Origin: an uncultured Alteromonadaceae bacterium
GTDB taxonomy: Bacteria; Pseudomonadota; Gammaproteobacteria; Enterobacterales; Alteromonadaceae
Direction of reading: 5' to 3'
NCBI GenBank assembly: GCA_947501935.1
Contig: CANMXU010000003.1
Span: 124,001 to 188,000, forward strand
Length of the DNA: 64,000 nt
Below are positions 36,406 through 46,492 of the stretch, piece by piece. How positions within the stretch are numbered: position 1 is the stretch's first letter; each line of letters opens with the position of its first letter. Under the pieces are notes generated by a model that had not been told where the DNA came from, ran no database searches, and was given only the letters and a program-made list of their open reading frames with translations. The position numbers were made by a program, and so were the translations under genes.

Positions 36406-37701
36406 TTAGGAAAAGCTAAACAAACTCGCGGTTTGTTCCATTTGCGCCTGCATTTGGTTCATTTGCGTAAATTGCGATAAATAACGCTGGTATGTATTTT
36501 CCATACGTTTATCAAGCTGTTCAACCTTGTCGCTAATGCGGTCAACTTGGCTGTTCAAAGTTGTCATTCTCGCGTCCAGAAAACCTTTAGTTTCATGAAA
36601 CGGTTCAACAATATTTATTAATGACTCGGCCAAGCCGCCAGTACCGAGTAAAACATTTTCAAGAATATTGGGATCATTATTCAATGAACTGCTAAGCGCG
36701 TCGTTATCAAGTGAGAGTTTACCGTAGCGGTCAAACGATAAGCCTAAGTCAGATAAATAGCTGCCGTTAGGTAAGTTAGCAAAACTATTACGTAATAAAT
36801 TAGTTAAGTTGCGCGCGGTGCCGTCACCTGCCAATGCAGCTCGTTCACCATCAGCACTTACGGTTGCGCTTTTAGTTTGTTCAGCTAAGGCATTATAAGC
36901 ATCAACTAAGCTTTTTAAGCTTGTAGCAATCGCTTCATCGTCACGGGCTATTTCTAGTGTCGTTGGGCTGCCAGCATTGGTTTGAGTTAATTCAATACTC
37001 AAATTTTCAATAATATTTTCTACTGTATTACTGCTTGAAGTAATATCAACACCACTAAATTTAAATAATGCATCTTGCGCTGTACTTAACTCAGTTTGGC
37101 CAGAAATTGCCGTATTCAATTCATCATAAGCTGCGCCTGCACCGCCCAATAAGGTCATTGAAACAGTATTGGCAGCGCCAGTTTCTTCACTGGTTAGCAC
37201 TAACTTAACATCACTTCCGGTTTGTAAAATTATGGCATTAATGCCGGGGTTATCAGCAGAGCCATTAATAGCGTCGCGTAAGTCATTTAAACTGGCGCCA
37301 ACGGGCAAGGTACTTAAGTCGAGCGACATATTATTGCCATTCACGCCTAGATCTAAAACCCCTGTGGTTGGTGCTTGCCAGCTTTCATCAGCAAAGCTTA
37401 AACCAACACGATGCGCTTGCGCTAACTGGCTCACTTCAATAGTGTAATTACCCTCGGCAGCGCCAGCACTGCTATTCACTTTTACCGCACCTTCTTGTGA
37501 AAAGGTTGCCTGTGTTGAATTTAAACTGCTGCCATCGCTTAAGCCTTCAAGCACTGCTGAGAAAGCTTCCGCTTTAGTATCAATAGCTTTATAGGCGTCA
37601 ATTTTTGCTTGGGCAAGATTGGTTTGTAATCTGAATTGGTAATCTAAACCTGAGCGTTCGGCGGAAACAAGCTGGGAAGCGAATGTTGCTGGATCTATCA
37701 T
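36406..37701 (-). CDS. lafB: Lateral flagellar cap protein LafB (FliD)
   Basis: 431-aa filament cap (HAP2). FliD-N begins MIDPATFASQLVSAER and FLDYQF-like residues follow. The central FliD-C region includes ATSLKSLVDAYNALAEQTKS, and the C-terminus has the coiled coil of FliD (VDRISDKVEQLDKRMENTYQ, RYLSQFTQMNQMQAQMEQ). The frame opens at 37737, but the ATG at 37701 has AAAGGTGA in position. It is separated from lafA by a strong terminator; no clear promoter was found. Confidence 0.9.
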   Translation of the reverse strand: MIDPATFASQLVSAERSGLDYQFRLQTNLAQAKIDAYKAIDTKAEAFSAVLEGLSDGSSLNSTQATFSQEGAVKVNSSAGAAEGNYTIEVSQLAQAHRVGLSFADESWQAPTTGVLDLGVNGNNMSLDLSTLPVGASLNDLRDAINGSADNPGINAIILQTGSDVKLVLTSEETGAANTVSMTLLGGAGAAYDELNTAISGQTELSTAQDALFKFSGVDITSSSNTVENIIENLSIELTQTNAGSPTTLEIARDDEAIATSLKSLVDAYNALAEQTKSATVSADGERAALAGDGTARNLTNLLRNSFANLPNGSYLSDLGLSFDRYGKLSLDNDALSSSLNNDPNILENVLLGTGGLAESLINIVEPFHETKGFLDARMTTLNSQVDRISDKVEQLDKRMENTYQRYLSQFTQMNQMQAQMEQTASLFSFS

Positions 37702-37763
37702 GTCATCACCTTTTACTAGCCGATAACTTGGCTTCATTTATTGAGTTTAAATGGCTGGTTATT

Positions 37764-37821
37764 TAAAAAACCTCTTTAGTTAAGCTCTGAACACTCTTGC
37801 TGAAAAGCTTAACTAAAGAGG
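37764..37821 (-). terminator. Strong terminator of lafA
   Basis: A perfect 16-bp stem (37771-37786 with 37806-37821; arm CCTCTTTAGTTAAGCT) with a 19-base loop. On the minus strand it is followed by TTTTTTAAAT. It isolates flagellin mRNA from lafB, as expected for a highly expressed filament gene. Confidence 0.93.
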
Positions 37822-37883
37822 TGCTAACGAATAAGGGGATATTCATTAACACCTATTACTTGCTGTTTAGCTCGTCGTTAAAA

Positions 37884-38723
37884 TTAACGAAGTAAGCTAG
37901 TTACCATGCCACTAATTTGGTTGGCATTGCTAAGTACAGACATACCAGATTGCATTAACATTTGGTTTTTAGTCATGTTTGAAGACTCAGAAGCAAAGTC
38001 AGCATCCATAATACGACCTTTAGAAAGCTCAATGTTTTGATCCATATTGCCTAAGTTATTGATGGTATGGTCAAGACGGTTGATGTTGGCACCAAACTCA
38101 CCACGGGTTGTACCCACATCTGAAATTAGGGTATCAGCTAAATCCATTGCCGCAGTTGCACCTGCTGAAGTAGATAAATCTCCAGCTGTAATCGCTGTGA
38201 TTGCAGTTTCAACAGCAGTAATATTAGCTGTAACATCAATAACTAGTTGCTCACTTGAAGAAGCACCTACTTGTAAAGTTACTGCACTAGCAAATTTACC
38301 ACCAGATAATAACTTGTTACCTGAACCATATTCAGTATTGGCCATAATGCTGGTTAATTCTGCTGATAATTGGTCAAATTCAGCTTGCATTGCAGCACGT
38401 TCTTCTGTGCCATTCGTGTCATTCGCTGCTTGTGTAGCAAGGTCTTTCATACGGTGACCAATATTAGTCACCTCATCAAAAGCACCTTCAGCAGTTTGTA
38501 ACATTGAAATGCCGTCTTGAGAGTTACGCATTGCTGTTTTTAAGCCGTTAGCTTGTGATTGTAAACGTACCGCAATTTGTAAACCTGCAGCGTCATCTGC
38601 TGCTGAGTTAATACGTAAGCCAGTACCTAAACGCTCCATCGCGCTTGATAACATGCTGTTAGTTTTACCTAGTTGGTTTTGTGTAACTAATGATGAATAG
38701 TTAGTATGTATTGATAAAGACAT
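37884..38723 (-). CDS. lafA: Lateral flagellin LafA
   Basis: 279-aa flagellin. The conserved D0/D1 N-terminus ([40 protein letters not shown]) and C-terminus ([13 protein letters not shown] [29 protein letters not shown]) flank a very short variable domain, typical of small lateral flagellins. Only one flagellin gene lies in the locus. It has its own sigma-28-type promoter at 38819-38850, AGGAG before the ATG, and a strong terminator, so it is monocistronic. Confidence 0.96.
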   Translation of the reverse strand: MSLSIHTNYSSLVTQNQLGKTNSMLSSAMERLGTGLRINSAADDAAGLQIAVRLQSQANGLKTAMRNSQDGISMLQTAEGAFDEVTNIGHRMKDLATQAANDTNGTEERAAMQAEFDQLSAELTSIMANTEYGSGNKLLSGGKFASAVTLQVGASSSEQLVIDVTANITAVETAITAITAGDLSTSAGATAAMDLADTLISDVGTTRGEFGANINRLDHTINNLGNMDQNIELSKGRIMDADFASESSNMTKNQMLMQSGMSVLSNANQISGMVTSLLR

Positions 38724-39085
38724 TGGTTATTCTCCTACTGTACCTAAGTACTTTTAATTATTAAATTATAGTTAATTCAAATGGTTGGGAATATAACTAT
38801 GATTTATGCTGCCCTATAATTAAGCGACCAGAGATAAAATTAACTTAAATGTCTTTTTAGTTTATTTTCACTTTTTTACTTATTTCTTGGTTAACATTCG
38901 CTACAAACTTGCTTAACAGCGACTAAACATGGGATACCAGCCCATTCAGAACTTTTCCCCCTGCGCTAACTTATAAAATGATAGGAAGCTTGATTTGACG
39001 AAATGCTTAAATATTTTTGAAAAGATTTTGAATTATTAGTTATTGGGTAGCTGAAGGTCAGCTACCAAGTAAAATCGGTTTAAGG
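38724..39085. other. lafA leader and upstream region
   Basis: 362 bp between the unknown laf gene and lafA. It contains the sigma-28-type promoter (38819-38850) and a leader of about 90 bases. No terminator with a U-tract for the upstream gene was recognised. Confidence 0.55.
38819..38850 (-). promoter_or_regulatory. Sigma-28 (LafS) promoter of lafA
   Basis: Minus strand ATTTAAGTTA as -35 region, then GGTCGCTTAAT as -10 region, beginning 21 bases after the first A. The same two elements in the same phase occur upstream of flgM and fliM. The -10 differs from the enteric GCCGATAA, which suggests a LafS-specific variant. Confidence 0.7.
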
Positions 39086-40084
39086 TTAAGTATGATTTTT
39101 CAATAAAGAAACGGTGGTGTCGCGAGAAATGTTAGCTTGAGCAAGTAGGCCGGTTAAACGGCTGCCAAAATCACCTTGTTGTAAGGCCTGGCTTAACTGC
39201 GTTTGCACGTTATCAATATTGGCATTAACAGTAAGCTGCTTAGTTTCTTGACCAACTTTGCTGATAACATAACGTAAAGTAGCAATGCTACGTTTAACCT
39301 CGTTTTGCATAGTGGCTATTTGGCTTTTAATTTCGTCAGTTTTATTATTTTCGATGTTCTGCGCCAACTCAGTTAATTGATGCTGTTGCGCCTGCAATTG
39401 CACTGGCACGGGATTGCCTGCGGGAATGCGAATACCTTCGCCAGAAAAAAGTACTGGCTCAGCTAATTGTCGACTTTGGCCAGACTTAATTGATAATACC
39501 AGCTGTTTATCCGCATGTGCTGCTACGCCAATATGTAGCGGTGCTAACGCTTTAGCGACAATGCCCACTACTTCTTTATTTGAAGCACCTTCTGGTAAAT
39601 GAAAGCTCACTGATTTGCCTGCCGTCGGTAATACCATGCTAATGGTTTCAGCCGGTTTAACTGAAAACAAGTCGACGGTATTTAAAACAAATTGACTTTG
39701 CTCAGCTTGGTTTGACAATACTTTTGGCTGTAAATTACTACTTAAGTCGTCACTAATATTGTGCTGCAATTGTTTAAGGCTGTCGGAAATTTGTTGTGGA
39801 TTTTTTACCTGAGATGACACTGCACGATTGATGGTCACCAATTCGCGATAAACACTCATTAAGCTGCGTTCAGCACTTTGCGCCTGAGCATTTTTTTGCT
39901 GCACTATGCCCCAATTAGCCCAACGTTCAAACCGCTCAGCATTAACCTGACCAGCAGAATTTTTAGCTAACTTTTTATCACTAGCGTCAATACGGCTAAT
40001 GTTATTAACGCCAGCTGCAGCAACTTTATGCGAGGTACTGCTTTGACTGACGCCATCAAGGTTTTGATTGGTGAGTTTAATCAT
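39086..40084 (-). CDS. Unknown laf-locus protein with a flagellin-IN-like segment
   Basis: 332-aa protein without signal peptide. N-terminal 150 residues are helical and polar (AQAQSAERSLMSVYRELVTI). The middle segment (about 150-225; SVSFHLPEGASNKEVVGIVA, then HIGVAAHADKQLVLSIKSGQ) follows the pattern of the Flagellin-IN motif found in FliD and flagellins. The C-terminus is helical. No named family was recognised. It lies 9 bp downstream of flgL, the last gene of the flgB-flgL run, and before lafA. It may be a Laf-specific export substrate, chaperone or junction protein; that is inference. Confidence 0.7.
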   Translation of the reverse strand: MIKLTNQNLDGVSQSSTSHKVAAAGVNNISRIDASDKKLAKNSAGQVNAERFERWANWGIVQQKNAQAQSAERSLMSVYRELVTINRAVSSQVKNPQQISDSLKQLQHNISDDLSSNLQPKVLSNQAEQSQFVLNTVDLFSVKPAETISMVLPTAGKSVSFHLPEGASNKEVVGIVAKALAPLHIGVAAHADKQLVLSIKSGQSRQLAEPVLFSGEGIRIPAGNPVPVQLQAQQHQLTELAQNIENNKTDEIKSQIATMQNEVKRSIATLRYVISKVGQETKQLTVNANIDNVQTQLSQALQQGDFGSRLTGLLAQANISRDTTVSLLKNHT

Positions 40085-40093
40085 AAGAACTTA

Positions 40094-40978
40094 TTACATG
40101 TGCCCAAATAAATTGATCTGATTAACCTTAGTGTAAACCAGTTGCGTGGTTTGCAAAGCTAGCTCAGCTTGGGTGAGTTCCATTGAAGCCTGCGCATAAT
40201 CTAGTGACTCTAATTTCAACTGTAAGGTTTTGCTATACAAGGTAATGTCGTCGTTTGTCGCCAGTACATTGTCTAATACATTGATGCGAGAACCAATGTC
40301 GGTAATTAATTCCAAGTTAGCGTCTAAGCTAATATCAACACTGTTTAACATAGCCGTTACATCAGCGCCAATATCACCAGTATTGGTATTTAAGCTCAAA
40401 ATAAAGGCATCTAAATCGTCCAATAAATTATTGTTAGTAAACAAAACATTTTCAATATCAACATTGGTTGAAACTTGTACGCCAGCAGAAATATTTACTT
40501 CTCGGCTTAAATTATCACCTTGATAACTATTCGCCGCAGATACTGGCGCAGTATTTACTTGCGAGCCAGAAAATAGATATTTTCCGTCACTACCTTTGGC
40601 ATTGGCGGTATCAATTAATGCTTCTTTCAAGGCAGAAATTTCACTGGCAAGCGCTTGGCGCTCTGACAAACCATAACTACCGTTACCTGCTTTAAGGGTT
40701 AAATCGCGCAGTTGTAAAATAGTATCTGAGAAGCTGGTCATATAAGTTTCTGCACTGCCTAAATGGCTGCGCGCATTGCCAATATTGGCATTATATTGCG
40801 ATAAGTTGGCTTGCTCTTTTTTCAACGCCATTAATTGCACGGTGCCCATGGCATCGTCTGAAGGTTTTAAGATGCGTTTGCCCGAGGCCATTTGCTGGCT
40901 AACCTTTGAAAAATCAACCGCGCCGCGCTGTAAACTATTCATCATCAATTGCTGTAATTGACTGGTACTAACTCTCAT
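40094..40978 (-). CDS. flgL: Lateral hook-filament junction protein FlgL
   Basis: 294-aa HAP3. The N-terminus MRVSTSQLQQLMMNSLQRGA and KVSQQMASGKRILKPSDDAM match FlgL, followed by helical core segments and a C-terminal flagellin-like helix (SMELTQAELALQTTQLVYTK). It joins FlgK to the flagellin filament. It lies 24 bp downstream of flgK. Confidence 0.93.
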   Translation of the reverse strand: MRVSTSQLQQLMMNSLQRGAVDFSKVSQQMASGKRILKPSDDAMGTVQLMALKKEQANLSQYNANIGNARSHLGSAETYMTSFSDTILQLRDLTLKAGNGSYGLSERQALASEISALKEALIDTANAKGSDGKYLFSGSQVNTAPVSAANSYQGDNLSREVNISAGVQVSTNVDIENVLFTNNNLLDDLDAFILSLNTNTGDIGADVTAMLNSVDISLDANLELITDIGSRINVLDNVLATNDDITLYSKTLQLKLESLDYAQASMELTQAELALQTTQLVYTKVNQINLFGHM

Positions 40979-41002
40979 ATTAATTCCTCAGTGCTGGCGC
41001 AA

Positions 41003-42334
41003 TTAAAACATTGATAACAGGGTGTCGAACAATTGGTCGGCGGCGGTAACCACTTTAGCGTTCGCTTGATAAGACTGCTGATATTTCATCAGCGACATCG
41101 CTTCTTCATCTAAATTTACTGCGCTTACCGAGTCACGCTGCGCCAAGGCGTTATCACTAATACTTTTACTCGCTTGTAATTCGGCAATGGCTTGGCTACT
41201 TTCAATGGCTAGCTTGCCAGTTAGGCCATTATAAGTATCATAATGCACTGCTTTTAAGGCGATAACTGTATTCAAATTGCTATTGTCACCTGGGCCTGCG
41301 CCAATTGCGCCAAAGGCTAAGTCTTGTGGCTGTAAACCGGCGGCGACAGAAATTGAGCCGGCAGGGTCAAGCGGGTCGTAAGTAAATAGTGGCTTACCTG
41401 CGCCGGGCGGGTTGTTGATATCTTGTCCTGCTGAAAACTGATTATTAATATCGTCAGCAAATTGTTGCGCTAGGGTATTTAAATTGGCTTCGGTGACATC
41501 AAGCACATTGCTGCTATAAGATAAAACACCACCCATTTTTCCGCCAATATCGCCATTAAAATCAAAAGATTGTCCGGCAATATTAACCTGATATCCACCA
41601 CCTGAGCTTGATAAAGATGCGTAGCTAGAGCCTAGTACTAACGGTTGACCACCGCTCATTGATAAAGTCATTGAACCGTCTTGCTGGCGGGTAACATCGA
41701 CTTCGATTAACTCAGATAAAGCTTTTATGGTTTCATCACGTTGATCTTGCAAGGCAGCAACATTACCGCCATTGGCGATGCCTTCAACAATTTTTCCATT
41801 TAGGTTAGACACTTCGGCAAACAAGGTATTGGCGCGGCTGATCATGCCATCTGCCTGCTCACCTATTTGGGTACGCTGAATATCTAAATTAGCTGCTAAC
41901 GAATTAAATCGGTCTGACAAGGCTTGTGAAGAAGAAATAACCAGCTGTCGTGGCGCAATTGAACTTGGCTCAACCGAGGCAGAATTAAAGGCGCTGAATA
42001 AACCGTCAAGGCCAGCAGAAATACTAATATTTTCATTTGCAACCAGCTGCTCGGTCACCATTAAGTATTCACTGTATGCGCCGTTATATGCGGTTGATGA
42101 GGTGCTGCGCCATAAACTATTATTTAAATAATCGTCGGTTATACGCCTGATGCTATCAACTTGTGCACCGTTGCCAGCATTTAACCAGCCGGCACCATTA
42201 TCAGTACGTGAACTAAAAGACGCTTCTAAACGGGTAAAACCTGAAACATTGCTATTGGCAACATTATTACTGACCACGTTCAAGGCAATTTGTGAAGCAT
42301 TCAGCCCTGATAGGCCATTACTTAACATACTCAT
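41003..42334 (-). CDS. flgK: Lateral hook-associated protein FlgK
   Basis: 443-aa HAP1. N-terminal block MLSNGLSGLNASQIALNVVS, NNVANSNVSGFTR; C-terminal flagellar block NLDEEAMSLMKYQQSYQANA and KVVTAADQLFDTLLSMF. Exported by the flagellar type III system. Shorter than FlgK of many polar flagella, as usual for lateral systems. Confidence 0.95.
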   Translation of the reverse strand: MSMLSNGLSGLNASQIALNVVSNNVANSNVSGFTRLEASFSSRTDNGAGWLNAGNGAQVDSIRRITDDYLNNSLWRSTSSTAYNGAYSEYLMVTEQLVANENISISAGLDGLFSAFNSASVEPSSIAPRQLVISSSQALSDRFNSLAANLDIQRTQIGEQADGMISRANTLFAEVSNLNGKIVEGIANGGNVAALQDQRDETIKALSELIEVDVTRQQDGSMTLSMSGGQPLVLGSSYASLSSSGGGYQVNIAGQSFDFNGDIGGKMGGVLSYSSNVLDVTEANLNTLAQQFADDINNQFSAGQDINNPPGAGKPLFTYDPLDPAGSISVAAGLQPQDLAFGAIGAGPGDNSNLNTVIALKAVHYDTYNGLTGKLAIESSQAIAELQASKSISDNALAQRDSVSAVNLDEEAMSLMKYQQSYQANAKVVTAADQLFDTLLSMF

Positions 42335-42383
42335 TAATTTTTCTCTCCAAAACGTGGTAGTTAAAGAATTTTAAAAATTCCGA

Positions 42384-42908
42384 CTACTTTTTAATTTTTA
42401 GCGCATTAATGGTAAGTAATGGCTGACTAAAAGCAGATTGGCTTATGGTTTTATCAGCGACCAATTGTGGCGAGGACTTAAATTCGTCGGCAGAATTAAT
42501 TTTATTTTCCCCCGTAACCTTTTCAGTTTTTATCGCGGCAACGTTAGCTGGCTTTGCCGCAGTTTCTACAGCTGAAGAAACCAGCGGCGATAGCTGCTTA
42601 ACCATGGCGTCGGCAATACCGATATTGCCGGTATTTGCCATAGCCATAGTGAGCTGACTGTCGTGCATATCTCGATACATACGGGTTTGTTTGCTTGAAA
42701 CAATCGAGTCTTCGTCGCTCATTGCGTCACCAGCAGAGCGCATGCTTTTTAACACCATTTGCAAAAATAGCGTTTCAAACTGCTTAGACGCTTGCTGTAA
42801 GCCCTCTAGTTTATTAGTGTTTTCTTTAATTGCTTCAACGGTTTTAGGATCACTGTAAAGACCCTGTTCAATCGTTTGATTTAGCTTGTTAATGGGTGAA
42901 TTACTCAT
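42384..42908 (-). CDS. flgJ: Lateral flagellar rod protein FlgJ, without muramidase domain
   Basis: 174-aa protein carrying only the N-terminal rod-binding domain of FlgJ (LEGLQQASKQFETLFLQMVL, KSMRSAGDAMSDEDSIVSSK, RMYRDMHDSQLTMAMANTGN, IGIADAMVKQL). The C-terminal peptidoglycan hydrolase domain of enteric FlgJ is absent, replaced by a short variable tail. This single-domain form is common in lateral systems, so a separate lytic enzyme is expected. Confidence 0.88.
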   Translation of the reverse strand: MSNSPINKLNQTIEQGLYSDPKTVEAIKENTNKLEGLQQASKQFETLFLQMVLKSMRSAGDAMSDEDSIVSSKQTRMYRDMHDSQLTMAMANTGNIGIADAMVKQLSPLVSSAVETAAKPANVAAIKTEKVTGENKINSADEFKSSPQLVADKTISQSAFSQPLLTINALKIKK

Positions 42909-42959
42909 ACCTGCCAGCCATTTTATTTATTTAAATTAGTGCGATTATTTCAGCGGTAG

Positions 42960-44090
42960 CTAAATAACCACAAGTTCTGCTTCTAACGAGCCAGCTTCAT
43001 TAAGCGCTTGTAATATCGCCATTAAATCGTCTGGGCTAGCGCCTAGGCTGTTCACCGCTTTAACAATAACGTCTAAGGTGGTGCCTTCTGGCCAAACAAA
43101 CATCGGATTGGTGGCCTGTTCTACATAAATGTCGGTTTCAGGTGTTACCACGGTTTCACCCTTACCAAAAGCATTGGGCTGACTCACTTGCAAGCTTTCA
43201 TTAATGGTAATGGTTAAATTTCCGTGAGTTACTGCCGCTTTATTCACCTTGATATTAGCGCCCATAACAACAGTGCCAGTGCGACTATTAAAAACAATGC
43301 GTGGTCGTTCACGGCCCGTTTCAATGCTAATTTCTTCGAGCATCGACATAAAAGTAACCCGTTGGCGCACATCTAAAGGAGCGGAAACTGCAATGCGGTG
43401 TTGGCCTTTTGCCAAAGCAACGTCAGAGCCAAATAAGCTATTAATCGCCACTTCAATATTGCGTGCGGTTTTAAAGTTAGGCTTTTTTAAGTTTAAAATA
43501 ATGTTGTCTTGCTCAAGAAAGTCAGTACTAATTTCACGTTCAACAATTCCGCCATTAGGAATATTACCCGCGGTTGGGGTATTTACCGTAACTGACGAGC
43601 CTGAAGCGCCAGAGGCTTTCATGCCGCCAACCACTACGTTGCCTTGCGCGGTAGCATAAACTTGACCGTCCATGCCTTTAAGCGGCGTTAATAATAAGGT
43701 ACCGCCACGTAAGCTTTTTGCGTCACCTATTGAAGATACCGTAACATTAATTAATTGGCCTTTACCCGCCTGCGGCAAAATATCTGCGGTAACGGTAACT
43801 GCAGCAACATTTTTCAAATTAGGGTTAGCGCGTTCACCCAATTGCACACCAAATTGTTGCAACATATTGACCATCGACTGATTAGTAAATAGCACTTGGC
43901 GCTTATCGCCCGAGCCGTCTAAACCCACCACTAAGCCATAGCCAACCAATTGATTTTTGCGTAAGCCTTGAATGTCGGCAATATCGAGCAGCATTCTTTT
44001 ATTGCTCGCAATGGCAACATCACCAAGCAGTTGCACGATCACAAAAGTGATAATACTTATGCTTAAAATATGTTTTTTAATCCAAACCAC
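42960..44090 (-). CDS. flgI: Lateral flagellar P-ring protein FlgI
   Basis: 376-aa periplasmic P-ring subunit. The signal peptide covers [20 protein letters not shown]. The conserved mature start is [20 protein letters not shown] and [14 protein letters not shown] follows. The C-terminus has [20 protein letters not shown]. The frame is open to 44126, overlapping flgH, but a GTG at 44090 sits 7 bases after AGGAGAG and 20 bp past the flgH stop and gives a better signal peptide, so it is preferred. Confidence 0.92.
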   Translation of the reverse strand: MVWIKKHILSISIITFVIVQLLGDVAIASNKRMLLDIADIQGLRKNQLVGYGLVVGLDGSGDKRQVLFTNQSMVNMLQQFGVQLGERANPNLKNVAAVTVTADILPQAGKGQLINVTVSSIGDAKSLRGGTLLLTPLKGMDGQVYATAQGNVVVGGMKASGASGSSVTVNTPTAGNIPNGGIVEREISTDFLEQDNIILNLKKPNFKTARNIEVAINSLFGSDVALAKGQHRIAVSAPLDVRQRVTFMSMLEEISIETGRERPRIVFNSRTGTVVMGANIKVNKAAVTHGNLTITINESLQVSQPNAFGKGETVVTPETDIYVEQATNPMFVWPEGTTLDVIVKAVNSLGASPDDLMAILQALNEAGSLEAELVVI

Positions 44091-44110
44091 GAATACGCTC
44101 TCCTGCGCAG

Positions 44111-44809
44111 TTAAAATGGGAACCAACTGCTATTAAAAAAGTTTGATAACCAACCTTGCTCGTTCGACTGCGCTAATACGCCTCTACCAGCATAAGCAAT
44201 GCGGGCATCGGCAATACGCTGTGAACTAATGCGGTTACCTTGGTCAACGTCTTCAACCCGAATTAAACCTGTTAAGCGCACATATTCATCGCCTTGATTA
44301 AGCTTGATCCACTTTTCACCTTTAATGCGCAATGCACCGGTTGGTAATACTTCAGCCACGGTTACGGTAATTGCGCCAGTTAAAGTATTTTGCTGGCTGG
44401 AATTAGCGCTGCCAGAAAAATTACGGTCGCCGCCTATGCCTAAGCTGCCATTAAGGGTGCTATTGGTGAAGCTGCCATTGTAGTTGGCGCCAAATTCACT
44501 CTGTTTTTTTACACCAGTATTGGCGCGTTTATTTGACTGGGTTTCTTCTTCTAAAATCACCGTTAAAATATCGCCAACATCATAAGCACGACGATCTTGA
44601 AACAGCGTTAATAAGCCAGCGCCTTGTATTAAACTGCCATCGGTTGATTTATTGACCTTACTAACCGCTGTGGTTTGGTTAGTCACCGTTGGTGCCCATT
44701 CCACTTGGCCAGGTTCGGCATCAAAGGGTTGATAAGTTGAAGCACAACCACTAAGTAAAACTAACTGCAACAAACCTAGCGATAAAAAACTTAAACATTT
44801 CAACAACAT
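44111..44809 (-). CDS. flgH: Lateral flagellar L-ring lipoprotein FlgH
   Basis: 232-aa outer-membrane lipoprotein. Signal and lipobox [12 protein letters not shown]; mature L-ring core [60 protein letters not shown] and [24 protein letters not shown] ribosome site precedes the ATG. Partner of FlgI in the LP ring. Confidence 0.95.
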   Translation of the reverse strand: MLLKCLSFLSLGLLQLVLLSGCASTYQPFDAEPGQVEWAPTVTNQTTAVSKVNKSTDGSLIQGAGLLTLFQDRRAYDVGDILTVILEEETQSNKRANTGVKKQSEFGANYNGSFTNSTLNGSLGIGGDRNFSGSANSSQQNTLTGAITVTVAEVLPTGALRIKGEKWIKLNQGDEYVRLTGLIRVEDVDQGNRISSQRIADARIAYAGRGVLAQSNEQGWLSNFFNSSWFPF

Positions 44810-44834
44810 AATTACGCTCCAACAACCTAGGTTT

Positions 44835-45620
44835 TTATAACGATTGGCTGATAAATTTCAGCATTTGATCAGACGCAGAAACCACTTTTGCATTCATTTC
44901 ATACGCTCTTTGGGTAGAAATCATATCAACCATTTCTTCAACCACACTGACGTTTGAACCTTCTAAAGTACCTTGTTTTAAAGCCCCTAGAGAGTCTTCG
45001 CCAGCAACACCTTCTAACGGTTCACCAGAAGACCCCGTTGCTAAATACAAGTTGCCGCCTTTTGCTTCTAAACCGGCAGGGTTAGCAAAATTAACTAAGG
45101 AAATTTGACCAATTTCTACTGGGTTAGCATCGCCTGCTAAAGTCACACTTACCACACCGTCTGAGCCAACCGTTAAACTTAAACTATTTTCTGGCAGTTG
45201 CAGGTTAGGCACTAACGGTAGGCCATCGCCATTAACAATTTCGGCATTAGAGTTAAGCGAAAATTGACCATTACGGGTATAAGCAATTTCACCGGTTGGC
45301 TGTTCTACTTGGAAAAAACCTTTCCCCACAATGGCTAAATCAAGTTCTTGGCCTGTGTTGGCAAAATTACCTGTGGTGAATACTTTTTGCGTACCCAATA
45401 CCCGTACACCATTACCTAACTGAATACCGCTTGGCACTTCATTTTGCTGATCAGCTTGTGCACCCGGCTGGCGCTGAATATCGTAAAATAAATCTGAAAA
45501 GGCGACCCGATCACGCTTAAAGCCGGTGGTATTTACGTTGGCCAAGTTATTGGCTATCGCCGTCATTTTCACGTCTTGTGCTGCTAAACCGGTTTTACTT
45601 ACCCACAATGCTGAACTCAT
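44835..45620 (-). CDS. flgG: Lateral flagellar distal rod protein FlgG
   Basis: 261-aa distal rod subunit. N-terminal VSKTGLAAQDVKMTAIANNL, ANVNTTGFKRDRVAFSDLFY; GNFANTGQELDLAIVGKGFF; C-terminal GSNVSVVEEMVDMISTQRAY and EMNAKVVSASDQMLKFISQ. The length is that of canonical FlgG. Confidence 0.96.
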   Translation of the reverse strand: MSSALWVSKTGLAAQDVKMTAIANNLANVNTTGFKRDRVAFSDLFYDIQRQPGAQADQQNEVPSGIQLGNGVRVLGTQKVFTTGNFANTGQELDLAIVGKGFFQVEQPTGEIAYTRNGQFSLNSNAEIVNGDGLPLVPNLQLPENSLSLTVGSDGVVSVTLAGDANPVEIGQISLVNFANPAGLEAKGGNLYLATGSSGEPLEGVAGEDSLGALKQGTLEGSNVSVVEEMVDMISTQRAYEMNAKVVSASDQMLKFISQSL

Positions 45621-45724
45621 GGTTATCTTCCTATGCTAATTTTGTTTAAATCGTTCTATTTAAAGAATGCTTTTTAATTAATTTCTACGCTGTTAATGGC
45701 TGAGCTAATAATGGCCGATCTAAG

Positions 45725-46453
45725 CTACGAACCACCAACTAACTTATTGCCCACTTGCGCAATGGTATCGGCGGTTTTCATCATTTTAATTTGCAACTCA
45801 AACTGACGATTAACCGCCATTGATGACACCAATTCGTGCACGGCATTCACGTTCGAACTTTCTAAAAACCCTGATACCAGTTGCACTTGCTCGTCTTGCC
45901 CAGCAATGGCGTTGTCAGCTAAACGAAATAAACCGTCTTGGCCTTTGGTTAAATTGGCAATATCAGGCGAAACCAGTTGTAGTTGCGCCACTTCAATTTG
46001 TGCGCCGCCACCTTGAGGAATAACACTTACGGTGCCGTCGCGACCAAATTCAATTTGCTGATATTCAGGTAATACTAACGGCCCACCCATGGTTAATACT
46101 GCACGGCCATTAATAGTTACTTCGCCTTGAGCGCCAACCATTAAATTGCCTGAACGGGTATACGCTTGCTGACCGTCTTCACCAGCAACCGTTAAAAAAC
46201 CTTCGCCTTGAATGGCAAGGTCTAAACTGCGACCTGTACTTTGCAATTGCCCTTGCGCAAAGTCAGTACCGGCTTTTTGAGATTGGCTCATTTGACGCGT
46301 TTCAAAGCCATAACCTTCTAACTGAAAAGCAACCGTGCGTTCTAAATCGGCTTTAAAACCTGTGGTGCTAACATTGGCTAAATTATTCGCACGAATTTGC
46401 ATCGCGATTTGATTTTGTTTTGCACCAGAAAGCGCGGTATATAATAGTTGCAT
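45725..46453 (-). CDS. flgF: Lateral flagellar proximal rod protein FlgF
   Basis: 242-aa proximal rod subunit. QLLYTALSGAKQNQIAMQIR, ANNLANVSTTGFKADLERTV, GRSLDLAIQGEGFLTVAG; C-terminal GFLESSNVNAVHELVSSMAV and NRQFELQIKMMKTADTIAQ. An in-frame TTG precedes the ATG by one codon; the ATG at 46453 is preferred. A gap of 104 bp separates it from flgG, wider than elsewhere in this operon; no promoter was recognised there. Confidence 0.94.
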   Translation of the reverse strand: MQLLYTALSGAKQNQIAMQIRANNLANVSTTGFKADLERTVAFQLEGYGFETRQMSQSQKAGTDFAQGQLQSTGRSLDLAIQGEGFLTVAGEDGQQAYTRSGNLMVGAQGEVTINGRAVLTMGGPLVLPEYQQIEFGRDGTVSVIPQGGGAQIEVAQLQLVSPDIANLTKGQDGLFRLADNAIAGQDEQVQLVSGFLESSNVNAVHELVSSMAVNRQFELQIKMMKTADTIAQVGNKLVGGS

Positions 46454-46492
46454 CAATAATTCTCGTTAGGCTTGTTCAGTTAATTAACGGCT

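Noticed and set aside
37719..37726. GCCGATAA, an exact enteric sigma-28 -10 element
   Set aside because: It lies on the plus strand next to the minus-strand lafB start, has no matching -35 and points the wrong way.
37702..37763. Search for a separate lafB promoter
   Set aside because: No sigma-28 or sigma-54 element in phase was found between the lafA terminator and lafB, so none is annotated although one is expected.
42384..42908. flgJ as a truncated pseudogene
   Set aside because: The lack of the muramidase domain is normal for many lateral FlgJ proteins, and the rod domain is intact with no frameshift.
44091..44126. Upstream start for flgI at 44126
   Set aside because: It overlaps flgH and adds a non-signal-like N-terminus; the GTG at 44090 has AGGAGAG correctly placed.
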